A stretch of 64,000 nucleotides of DNA from Chloroflexota bacterium (GTDB taxonomy: Bacteria > Chloroflexota > Anaerolineae > Aggregatilineales > Phototrophicaceae). Shown here one piece after another: positions 50,504 through 59,100 of the stretch. Every line of letters begins with the position of its first letter. Positions within the stretch are counted from its first letter, which is position 1. The translations under genes and the position numbers were made by a program. Below the pieces are notes generated by a model that searched no databases, was not told the DNA's origin, and saw only the letters and a list, made by a program, of their open reading frames with translations. The stretch is from NCBI GenBank assembly GCA_016223085.1, contig JACRPS010000020.1, forward strand, positions 62,001 through 126,000, read 5' to 3'.

Positions 50504-51093
50504 GATAATTCAAGGCCGACCCATTCTTCCAGTACACTTTCGGATGATAAACGCCCGCGCAGCCGATCATGCGCCAATCGGACGCGGCTTTCCGCCGTTT
50601 TCTGCGGGCAGCCCAGCACATCTGCCATTTCGCGGTAGGTCAGGCCGTGCCCGTAGCGCAGAATGACGGCTTCACGCAGGGTAGGCGACAGCTCCTTGAG
50701 CGCCGCCAGCAGCGCGGCATGAACGTCCCGCTGCGCCAGCGTGGTTTCCGGCATCTCCGACCGGGGCGCGGGCAGATCGGTCGAGAGCAGCAGCGAAAAG
50801 TTGAGCAGCGGCAGCCGTTTGCGCCGGTACAGGTTGCGGCAGCGGCTAAGGGCAATCGTAAACAGCCAGGTTTTAAACGCCGCCCGCGCCGCGTCGTAGC
50901 GGTGCAGGTTGCGGAAGGCGTAAACAAACGCCTCCTGCACCACATCCTCGGCGTCCTGCCGGTCGAGCAGCAGGCTGTAACACAGGCGATAAACGGCAGG
51001 CGCGTACCGGTCGTACAGTTCGGCAAAACCGCCCTGATCGCCCTGCAGACAGCGCCCGATCAGCGCCTCGATGGTTTCCGGCTCGGTCATCAT
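50500..51093 (-). CDS. ECF sigma factor (RpoE/SigE-like)
   Basis: 197 aa with sigma-2 (FAELYDRYAPAVYRLCYSLL, DAEDVVQEAFVYAFRNL) and sigma-4 (LSPTLREAVILRYGHGLTYR, then EMADVLGCPQKTAESRVRLA) regions and no extra domain. It directs RNA polymerase to stress or envelope promoters and should be held by the downstream anti-sigma factor. Genes of this type usually control their own operon, which here includes the 1359-aa glycosyltransferase. Confidence 0.94.
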   Translation of the reverse strand: MMTEPETIEALIGRCLQGDQGGFAELYDRYAPAVYRLCYSLLLDRQDAEDVVQEAFVYAFRNLHRYDAARAAFKTWLFTIALSRCRNLYRRKRLPLLNFSLLLSTDLPAPRSEMPETTLAQRDVHAALLAALKELSPTLREAVILRYGHGLTYREMADVLGCPQKTAESRVRLAHDRLRGRLSSESVLEEWVGLELS

Positions 51094-51122
51094 TTGCCTC
51101 GGTTGGTTGCAACTACCCGGTG

Positions 51123-51128
51123 ATTATA
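51123..51128 (-). promoter_or_regulatory. Possible -10 element of the sigma operon
   Basis: Minus-strand TATAAT 29 bp before ATG 51093. No matching housekeeping -35 is seen; a GGAAAC lies further upstream (near 51149-51144), but the spacing does not suit an ECF promoter. Confidence 0.35.
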
Positions 51129-51157
51129 CACGCCGCGCTGCCCGTTTCCGTAGTATC

Positions 51158-51240
51158 TATCCGTAAACCTCTTCTGTCTGTCGGCAGGGGCACGGCATGC
51201 CGTGCCCCTACGGAGGGTTTATGGACAAGGTTCCTAGCCC
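51158..51240. repeat. Composite repeat element, copy 3
   Basis: TCCGTAAACCT (51160-51170) and AGGGTTTATGGA (51214-51225) enclose the 28-bp palindrome GCAGGGGCACGGCA/TGCCGTGCCCCTAC (51184-51211). The right flank AAGGTTCCTAGCCCG matches the left flank of 25612-25690 inverted. Its TAG supplies the stop codon of the next gene. Confidence 0.75.
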
Positions 51241-53093
51241 GTAAATGCTTCAAACGGCACGCCGTTATAAATATCCTGCCGCAGCCACAGCACAATCCGT
51301 TGCAGCGGCGCGGGGCGCGTCCGCACTTCACGCTGCAACCACCAGGCCGGATAGTCCGCCAGCCGGACGGTCTGCGAACTCCACCCACGCGTGATCGTAA
51401 ACGTCTGACCGACGTAACTGCCGCCCAAATCCGGCGGCTCCACCAGTTCCGGCAGCAGGACAATCGGCTGCGTCCGCGCTTCGCTCACATCCCGGATAAA
51501 GCGTGTGTTATGATAATCCCGCAGCAGCCAGGCCACCGCGCCATCCGGCGGCGCCAGTACGCTGATCTCGATAGCCGGGAAGCCGCCGCTTTCACGGTCG
51601 GAAAGTTCTGCCAGCGTTTGCCGCAGCAGAAACGTGTCGCGGCTGGTCGGCTGGGTGTGCCAGAACTCGACCGGGTTATCGGCGTCATAAACGGCGGCGT
51701 TCCAGCCCGCGCCCAGGCTCGTCACCAGCCCGAACGCCAGCAGGCCGAGCGCCCAGCCGCGTATCGCCGTGCCCGCGCCCCACACACTGCCAGCCATAAA
51801 GTAGCCAGTGACGATAAACAGCAGCGCCACCAGCACCCACACGGCGCTGCGGGCGTCCACCTGGTTGATCTGCACCGCGCCTTCGGGCGATTTGAGCAGC
51901 GCGCGGCCCAGCGCCTGCGTATGCACGGACAGCACCACCAGCAGCCCGACCAGCGCCAGCGCCAGCGCCCATTTGGCCCAACCGGGCGCGTACCAGTACA
52001 GCCGGTCGGTGTCGCGCAGCAGTTCGATGACAATGCGGGACGTGAGTCCCGCCAGCGGCAGCACCAGCCACAGCGCGTTGTCCGCGCCCGCGCCGGCGTA
52101 CAGCACCGAAGCGACGACGCCGAAGATCAGCCAGCCGGTGAAGAAGCGTTCGATCAAGCCCAGTTGGCCGTTGCGTGCCAGCCAGACCGCGCCAGCGACG
52201 CCAAACAGCAGCAGCACCGGCTCGTAAAACAGGGTAATCCAGATGGGGTAGAGGGTATACGCGCCTGGCTGCGGAGCTGTCAGCCCGCGCACGCTGCTGC
52301 CCAGCAGAGCGCCAACCGCGCTTAAACCGGCAGGATAGGTCAAAAACAGCGTGCTGACGATCACAACTACCAGCCCGGCCAGCAGCAGCCCCGACAGCCA
52401 GACCCTGCCACTTAACCGTTCCTGCGCCAGTGCCAGCCCATTGTTAACGTCATCGTCCGTTCGCGTTCGCCACAGCGCAAATGCCGCCGCACCCAGCAGA
52501 ATCAGCGCGAAGACCGGCGCGGTTGGGTCGGTCAGCAGCAGCGCCGCCGCGAACAGCACGGTTGTCAGGAGAGCATACCCGCCTCGCCGCGTGTTCCAGT
52601 AGCGCCACAACGCCCACAACCCCAGCGCGGTGACAAGCATTGTCCACACAACCGGGCTGTCAGCCCGCGAGGCGATCAGCAGCGACGGTGAGAAAAACAG
52701 CAGCAGACTGAAAACCAGCGCCCGCGTTCGTCCCAGCAGGTCGCGGAATAGCAGCGGCGACAGGATGAGCGCCACGCCCGCCAGCGCCGTAAACAGCCGT
52801 GCCGTGAACTCACTGCCGCCCAGCGTGCTGAAGCTAAACACGTGCAGCGCGAACAGCAGCGGACTGTTCGGCACGATGGCCTCACCCGGCGCGCTCGGCC
52901 AGGCAACGCGCCATGCTGCCAGCGCCTGCCGCGCTTCGGCATCGGACAGCGGTACGGTGTCCAGTTCCGCCAACCGCAGCACCAGCGCCAGCAGCGCCAG
53001 CGCAATATACGCTGCCACTTCCAGCGGCAGTGTCAACCGCCGGGGCTGCGGCGCCTCCCGGTCGTCAACCAGCCTGTTTCGAGTCAGTTCCAT
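51234..53093 (-). CDS. GT-C-type membrane glycosyltransferase-like protein
   Basis: 619 aa with about twelve helices. The first outer loop has LSDAEARQALAAW, an acidic pair in the GT-C position, and SPLLFALHVFSF resembles the TIGR03663 pattern of the 1359-aa protein, so it is probably a paralogue without the propeller. The C-terminal ~130 residues are soluble (FLLRQTLAELSDRESGGFPA, WLLRDYHNTRF). The stop codon lies in a dispersed element, so the last few residues (FEAFTG) may be recent. It is upstream of the sigma operon on the same strand. Confidence 0.78.
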   Translation of the reverse strand: MELTRNRLVDDREAPQPRRLTLPLEVAAYIALALLALVLRLAELDTVPLSDAEARQALAAWRVAWPSAPGEAIVPNSPLLFALHVFSFSTLGGSEFTARLFTALAGVALILSPLLFRDLLGRTRALVFSLLLFFSPSLLIASRADSPVVWTMLVTALGLWALWRYWNTRRGGYALLTTVLFAAALLLTDPTAPVFALILLGAAAFALWRTRTDDDVNNGLALAQERLSGRVWLSGLLLAGLVVVIVSTLFLTYPAGLSAVGALLGSSVRGLTAPQPGAYTLYPIWITLFYEPVLLLFGVAGAVWLARNGQLGLIERFFTGWLIFGVVASVLYAGAGADNALWLVLPLAGLTSRIVIELLRDTDRLYWYAPGWAKWALALALVGLLVVLSVHTQALGRALLKSPEGAVQINQVDARSAVWVLVALLFIVTGYFMAGSVWGAGTAIRGWALGLLAFGLVTSLGAGWNAAVYDADNPVEFWHTQPTSRDTFLLRQTLAELSDRESGGFPAIEISVLAPPDGAVAWLLRDYHNTRFIRDVSEARTQPIVLLPELVEPPDLGGSYVGQTFTITRGWSSQTVRLADYPAWWLQREVRTRPAPLQRIVLWLRQDIYNGVPFEAFTG

Positions 53094-53110
53094 GATCGTT
53101 TTGCGCCTTA

Positions 53111-53170
53111 CCGCCGGAGGCTAAAGCCGGCCGGCTGACTGTTCCGGTGGGAAGTCGGCTGAAGCCGACA
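53111..53170. repeat. Dispersed hairpin repeat, copy 4
   Basis: CGCCGGAGGCTAAAGCC..GGCCGGCTGACTGTTCCGG, then the perfect hairpin GTCGGCTGAAGCCGAC. The same order recurs at 53208 and 61433. Confidence 0.72.
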
Positions 53171-53207
53171 ACCCTGTGGTTGCTCATTCCCCTGGACCTC
53201 TGTTGAT

Positions 53208-53281
53208 CGCCGGAGGCTAAAGCCGTCCGGCTGACTGTTCCGGCGGGAAGTCGGCTGAAGCCGACTCCAACCCGCCGGGAA
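53208..53281. repeat. Dispersed hairpin repeat, copy 5
   Basis: CGCCGGAGGCTAAAGCCGTCC, then CCGGCGGG, GTCGGCTGAAGCCGAC and a closing CCCGCCGG. It is 40 bp from copy 4 in the same orientation, so local duplication is likely. Confidence 0.72.
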
Positions 53282-53370
53282 AACACATCAGGTGTTCGTT
53301 TCATAAGTAGCTGCAAACCATATTGTTGATAAAACTCTGTGTCTCTGAACCTCTGTGTTACGCTTTTCCT

Positions 53371-56028
53371 CTATTCGCTGGCGGTCTGCACCGCCTCCGG
53401 CGTCACCCGGTAGAAGCGGCTGTCGCCCACGTCGCACACCGGCTGCAAAAACTCCTGGAATTTCTCCTCGCCGGTCGAACCGTAGGTCGAGCGTTCGCTG
53501 CTGCCGTAGAAGATGTAATTAATGCCGTAACGCTGGATGATCTGCTGCGCATTTTCCCAGCGCAGATCGCTGTACAACTGGCGGATGTCCTCCGCCCGCG
53601 ACCCGGCAGCCGCGTCATAGGTTGGGCCGCGCCACTGGCGTTCATGGTTCTCCCAGCCGATGAGAACCGGAACGCCCGTTAGCGACGCCACACGCCCGAA
53701 GGCCGGATTATACGGGCCGCCAACGGCTTCGGCCACAATCACATCATCGCCCGGTACCTGCTGGTTAAAACACTGAATCGCCTCGATGTCGCTGCGGGCG
53801 ATACCAAACGCGGTCGCGCCGTCCAGCGTCAGGGGGCGGTTGTCGTCATTGCGGGCGCGACCGGTTTCGATGAACATACGATTGTGAATCGCCAGCACCG
53901 GGTAGACCATGCCCAGCGCCAGCGCCACCAGCGCCAGCGCGCTGAAGGCCGTTCGCTGAACCGGGGTGGGCGTTCGACGTGGGCTGCCAGCCAGCACCCG
54001 GTACACGGCGTAGGCGCTGGCAAGGCTGAACAGCAGCCAGGACGCGTAATAAAACTTAAAGATGGTATTGATGCGCGTGCCAAAATTGTCGCGCAGGTAG
54101 AAAAACTCCGGCACGAGCGTCAGGCCAATGCCGAGCGCCACCAGCAGCAGCGCGAAGCCGGTGGAGGGGAAGGTCGTCGGGATCACCGCCGCTGCTTCTT
54201 CCGCCGGGGGCAGCGGGCGGGGGAACAGCCGCGCCACGATCACAACCAGCCCGGCCAGCAGCAGCAGCAGCGTGGGCAGGGCTTCCAGCCGGCGCCCCAG
54301 CAGGGCAGGCAGCACCGCGCCGAAGCCGCCGTTTTCGTCCACGAAGCGCAGGGCGACGCCGCGTAACTCCGGCACGAACTGCGCCAGCAGCACCAGCCCC
54401 AGCAAAACGACCACCAGCGCCAGCAGCACCAGTCCAGCGGCCTGCAAACCGGCGCGCCAGTTCATGCTGTGTCCGGCCCGCGCCGCCTGCCCGATCAGAA
54501 ACGGCGTCAGAATCAGAATAAACGGCCCGAACATCAGGAAGTAATGCGGCAGGAAGGTGGGGTAAATCAGGTTTGGCAGCAAACCCGACGCCTGCGACCG
54601 GAAGCCGATGATAAACGGCAGGTAAAAAATCAGCGTCAGCACACCCAGCGACAGCAGCAGATTAAACATCCACCACCAGTCCACCGGTCGCAGCCAGCCG
54701 CGCCGCAGCAGCCGCCGCAGCCCATCGGCGCCGACCAGCGCCAGCATGTAAATCGGGCCGTCCCAGGTGTTGAGGAACACCAACGCGCCGACGCACAGCG
54801 CGTAAAACAGCACGTCGCCGCGCGTGGGGTCGCGCCCGGCCAGCAGCAGATTGAGCGCCAGCCCCAGCGCCAGCGCCGCGAACGGCAGCGCCATCACATG
54901 CGGGTGATTATCCGACAGCAGGAAGCTGAACTGCGGGAACTCGTCAATCGGCTGCGCGCCCGGCGCGAGCGTGCCGTCCAGACTGTAATCGGTCAGCACG
55001 CGGCTGGCGCGGAACCACCACCAGTAGGTTGATCCGGCGTTGGCCGGATCGAGGATGTCTACCGGAAACAATGTCACCGGCTGGTTATCCGGGATGCCGG
55101 CGGCGCGGGCCTGTTCGCGTTCGGGATAGGCCATACGCTCCTGCGTGCCCCAGAAGCGCAGATACCACTCCGGGGCGGTGCGTGTCCAGTAGGGGATTTC
55201 GATGAGCGCGGCCTGGAAGTTGCCCATCAGCACGACCATGACTGCTGCCAGCAGCCCGGTCAGCAGCGCCGGACGATGTGATGGGATGTTATGTTTATTG
55301 TGGCTGTAGGGGCGAATCGTCGGTTCGCCCCTACCTTCCCCCCCACTTATTGGAGTGGGGGGCAGGGGGTGAGGATGCAGCATCCGCGCCCGCACCAGGT
55401 TATTAACCACGCCAAACGCGGTCAGGCCGGTGAGCGCGAACAGCATGGCGTTCCACAGGTTGTAGCCGATGGTGCTGGCAACACCGCTGAGGGTGGACAG
55501 CATCGCGGCCAGCGTGTAGCCGAAATAGTAGTAGCTGATGGCGTAACCGGCCAGCCAGCCGTCGTTGGGTGGGAAGGTGTCGCTGCGCATGATGCTGCTG
55601 ATAAACAGCAAATCCATCGGCTTTTCGGTCGTGCGCAGTTCCGGCTGGTGCGCCCGCACGACAGCCCAGCCGAGGAACAGCGCCGCAAACAGCAGTTCAC
55701 CGGCGATCACCACCGGGCGATTATCGCGCCACCAGGCGCGCCAGTCCAGCGGCTGCCGCGCCTGCGCCGCCAGCCCAACCACCAGCACGATCAGCCACGC
55801 CAGCAGGATGCTGCCCGGCGTGTTCTGCAAAAAGCCCAGGCTCGCCAGCAGCCAGAAGGTGTAACCGACCAGCAGCAGACCGGCGGCGCGCGCCAGCGTA
55901 TAACCCTTATCGGGCAAGCCGTTGAGCACACGCGCGCACAGCGGGAAGGCCGCCAGCCCTGCCGCCGCCGCCAACGCCCACCAGCTAATCATCATCCAGC
56001 CCTCGCGGGCGAGCCAGTCCAAAATCAC
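53371..56028 (-). CDS. DUF2298 / Chlor_Arch_YYY membrane protein
   Basis: 885 aa with about fourteen helices. The motif EKPMDLLFISSIMRSDTFPP, followed by DGWLAGYAISYYYFGY (the YYY triple tyrosine), identifies the Chlor_Arch_YYY (TIGR03662/DUF2298) family. It is a GT-C-like integral membrane protein usually found beside TIGR03663 genes. The first helix has a periplasmic N-terminus, and the last ~120 residues form a soluble domain. Two repeat sequences are translated in frame (GGEGRGEPTIRPYSHN, 55306-55370). Function unknown; glycan assembly is inferred from neighbours. Confidence 0.88.
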   Translation of the reverse strand: MILDWLAREGWMMISWWALAAAAGLAAFPLCARVLNGLPDKGYTLARAAGLLLVGYTFWLLASLGFLQNTPGSILLAWLIVLVVGLAAQARQPLDWRAWWRDNRPVVIAGELLFAALFLGWAVVRAHQPELRTTEKPMDLLFISSIMRSDTFPPNDGWLAGYAISYYYFGYTLAAMLSTLSGVASTIGYNLWNAMLFALTGLTAFGVVNNLVRARMLHPHPLPPTPISGGEGRGEPTIRPYSHNKHNIPSHRPALLTGLLAAVMVVLMGNFQAALIEIPYWTRTAPEWYLRFWGTQERMAYPEREQARAAGIPDNQPVTLFPVDILDPANAGSTYWWWFRASRVLTDYSLDGTLAPGAQPIDEFPQFSFLLSDNHPHVMALPFAALALGLALNLLLAGRDPTRGDVLFYALCVGALVFLNTWDGPIYMLALVGADGLRRLLRRGWLRPVDWWWMFNLLLSLGVLTLIFYLPFIIGFRSQASGLLPNLIYPTFLPHYFLMFGPFILILTPFLIGQAARAGHSMNWRAGLQAAGLVLLALVVVLLGLVLLAQFVPELRGVALRFVDENGGFGAVLPALLGRRLEALPTLLLLLAGLVVIVARLFPRPLPPAEEAAAVIPTTFPSTGFALLLVALGIGLTLVPEFFYLRDNFGTRINTIFKFYYASWLLFSLASAYAVYRVLAGSPRRTPTPVQRTAFSALALVALALGMVYPVLAIHNRMFIETGRARNDDNRPLTLDGATAFGIARSDIEAIQCFNQQVPGDDVIVAEAVGGPYNPAFGRVASLTGVPVLIGWENHERQWRGPTYDAAAGSRAEDIRQLYSDLRWENAQQIIQRYGINYIFYGSSERSTYGSTGEEKFQEFLQPVCDVGDSRFYRVTPEAVQTASE
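55306..55334. repeat. 29-bp palindrome inside a CDS
   Basis: GTAGGGGCGAATC..CGGTTCGCCCCTAC, read in frame on the minus strand as GEPTIRPYS in the YYY protein. Same core class as 6579-6607. Confidence 0.85.
55338..55370. repeat. GC-rich hairpin inside a CDS
   Basis: CCCCCACT/AGTGGGGG stem with a 6-base loop, directly beside the palindrome. It encodes PLPPTPISGGEG on the minus strand. Confidence 0.6.
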
Positions 56029-56071
56029 TGTGAAATCATTCTCGCTTTCAAAGTATTCGCCAAATGCCGGT

Positions 56072-56099
56072 GTAGGGGCACGGCATGCCGTGCCCCTAC
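56072..56099. repeat. 28-bp perfect palindrome
   Basis: GTAGGGGCACGGCA and its reverse complement, 44 bp before the YYY gene start. Confidence 0.9.
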
Positions 56100-56124
56100 G
56101 TTGTACAACCTTTCCAACCTTTTG

Positions 56125-56152
56125 GCAGGGACACGATATATCGTGCCCCTAC
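56125..56152. repeat. 28-bp palindrome, ATATAT core
   Basis: GCAGGGACACGATA/TATCGTGCCCCTAC, 3 bp beyond the stop of the 1750-aa gene. The two arms come from the two palindrome classes (GGGACACG left, CGTGCCCC right), so this copy looks recombinant or compensated by G-U pairing. Confidence 0.85.
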
Positions 56153-56155
56153 GGG

Positions 56156-59100
56156 TTAACCGTTGGCGTTTGTCGCCCGCGCCGTCTGCCTGCCACCCAC
56201 CACGCGGTAAATCACCGAGTTACCCTCTTTATACACCACCTCCAGCAGTCCTTCCTCAACCATCCGGTCGAACCTGGTAAAACTGCTGGCGGGATAATAG
56301 GCACGCTCGAAGTCGCTGACGATGACGTACTCCACGTGGTAGTGTCGCAGGATGGTCATCGCCGTATCCACATCCGGCGTGGTGTAAAAGGCGTTGATGT
56401 TTGCCACGCGCTGCTCCACCATGCGCGGCATCGGGTCAAAGGTGCGCTGCTGCCGCTGGTGGAAGTTCCAGCCGTTGACCGACGGCAGGCCGGTGTAGAT
56501 CGAAATCCGGCTCTCCCAGCGATATTCGCGGTCGGCGCGGCCTTCCATAATCACGGGCGTGCCCTGCACATTCTCCTGCAACCAGCGGATGATATTGTAA
56601 TCGCCGGACAGCGGGAACGGCGCGGCGGACGGGTTGTTTTGCAGCACGTCGGTGCTGCCTTCGTACAGCAGCGCCGTTTTCATATACTCCATGCCGTCCA
56701 GCGTCAGCGGCGTTTCGGCCATACGGTCGAGCGCCCGCCCGCGTGTCGCCATCAAGGGATACAGCGCGGCCATCGTCACCAGCAGGCCACCGACCGCGAA
56801 CCACAGGCTGCGCGTCCAGCCGCCCCAGCGCGCCGCGCTGTGCAACAGCCAGGCGAAGGCCGCGCCACCCGCCACGCTCAACAGCAGCCACGCCTGAATG
56901 TAGAACTTAAACACGGTGTTCTGGCGGCCTACATCGCCTTCCAGCACGATAAATTCCACACCCAGTGACAGACTGAGCGCCAGCCCGGCCAGCGCCAGAA
57001 TGAACTGCATTTCCCGCGACTGCCCCTGCCGGAAGAACAGCACCGCAATCCACAGCAGCAGCGGCGCGGCGATGATTGTCACCGGATAGCCGCCCGCCGC
57101 CAGAATCACGATGCCGGCGAGAATCGCCAGCGCGGCGGCCAGCAGCAGCGCCAGCAGCGTGCCCTTGCCCCGCAGCGACCCGACGTACACGCTCCGCAGC
57201 CAGCGCCCGGTATCCCACACCAGCAGCGACAGGACGAGGAACAGGAACAGCCCGTAAATGGTGATATACGTCCACAAGGGCGAGCGCGGCCCATCCCAGG
57301 GCATCGCCCGCGAGTATACCGAGGCGTACCACGTCGCATATGGCAGCGCCAGCAGAAAGCTGAGGACAACGAATCCGCCCAGCCGCAGCGCCAGGTCAAC
57401 CAGCGAGCGCCGCCCCACCTGCCGCCATGCCAGCCACCAGGCGAAGCCCAGCCCGGCGACGCTCAACAGCATAAACGTAATCCAGTCCCAGGTGTTGGTC
57501 GCCCGCAGCAGGCCAACCGTGCCCGCGCCCAACGCCAGCGCCAGCCATTTTGCCCATCCCCGACGGGTATCGTTCCCGGCCAGCAGCAGTTCGTTGAGGA
57601 CGAAGCCCATCACCAGCAGCATCATGGACATGGAAATCATGTGGGCGTGCAGGTCGCCGTAGAGGAAGGTAAAAAACGGCATTTCGGCTATCGCGCCGCC
57701 GGAACTGACCGGCGGTTCGGACAGGATGCGCGTGGGCGCCCAGTACCAGCGGTTCGGCGGCAGGTCGAGCAGTTCGCCGTCCAGCACCCGGCGCAGGCCG
57801 CGCGCGATGCTGGCGGTGATGTCGTTGGACTCGCGCAGCGCCTGCTCGGCAATCTGCGCCATTGCTTCTGGCGGCGGAGACTCGTTGTTGTGCGCTTCCA
57901 TGTATTCCAGCACCAGCGCGTCCTGCAACGCCGATGGCTGCTGGTAGAAGCCGGTGCGCGTCAGCCCCTCGGCGATAAACACGCGCGGCGTATCCAGATT
58001 GCCCAGCACCACCGCCAGCAGCAGCGCCGCGATACCGGCGACCCACGGGTTGCCGAGGCGGTACGGTTTGTCGGGGTCAAGTGCGTCGGCGCGGCGTTCA
58101 CGCCAGGCAGCCACGACGTTAAATGCCACCGCGAACGCGCCGATGCCGGTCAGCGCGAACAGCGTCGGGATAATCAGGTTATAGGCGATGGACGGGATGA
58201 CGCCGAGCAGCAGCGTCGGCACGCCGACCAGCACGTAGCCCCAGTAGTAGTAGTTGATGAAACCGCCGGCGTGCCAGGGGTCAACCGGCGGGAAGATGGT
58301 GCTGCGCAGGACGCCGTTGAAGTAGGCAAAATCCATCGGCTTTTCGCCGCCAAAGGACGGATGCCACAGGTCAGGATTGGTCAGGCGAATCGCCAGGAAA
58401 AACACAAACGCCAGCAGCGTGATCGCTTCAATTCCGATCAGCCGCGCGGCGTGTTCGCGCACGTAAGCCGCCAGTTCGCCACGCCTACGCCAACCAACCA
58501 GGGCGCTGACCAGCGCCAGCAGCACCAGCCCGGCGAGAATGCCTTGCCGCGACCAGACCGGAAGCCGCGCGCTGGCGGCGTACCATGTCCCCCAACCGAC
58601 GATCAGCATCCCGGCCAGTTTGGCGAAGCCATAGCCCCTGTCCACCAGACCGGGGAACAGCGCAAACAGCAGCGGCCACGCGGCCAGCCCGAAGATGACA
58701 ATGGTCAGCCACCAGCCGATAATCGTCAGCGCCGGCTGGGTGTTGATGGCGCTGCTGGAGTCGAAGCGGTCTGACCAGGTGCCGCCCTCGGTCTGCATTT
58801 TTTGCATATCGGGCGTAAATTCAAGGAAGGTGGGCGCGGCGCTGGCCGGCAGCGAAACCTGCGGCACCACGCCAACCAGCGCCGGGTCGCAGTAATAGGC
58901 GGCGGCGCTTTCCGGGTTCGGCGGCGCGGTGGCAAGCCAGGGGCAGGCGTAGTGCTGCTGCACGTCATACGGTTTGGCGAGTGGCACGCCGTAGAGCAGG
59001 TCGCGCGTTTTCTCTGGCGAATAGGAGTCGCTCTTGCGGAAGATAAACACCGCCGGGTGATCGTAAACGTGGAAGGCTTCTTCGGCCTCGAACTCGTTTA

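Larger units (their letters stand above)
53094..53370. other. Repeat-filled gap between two membrane protein genes
   Basis: 277 bp containing hairpin repeats at 53111-53170 and 53208-53281 and a TCTCTGAACCTCTGTG unit at 53336-53365. No gene was seen. Confidence 0.6.
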
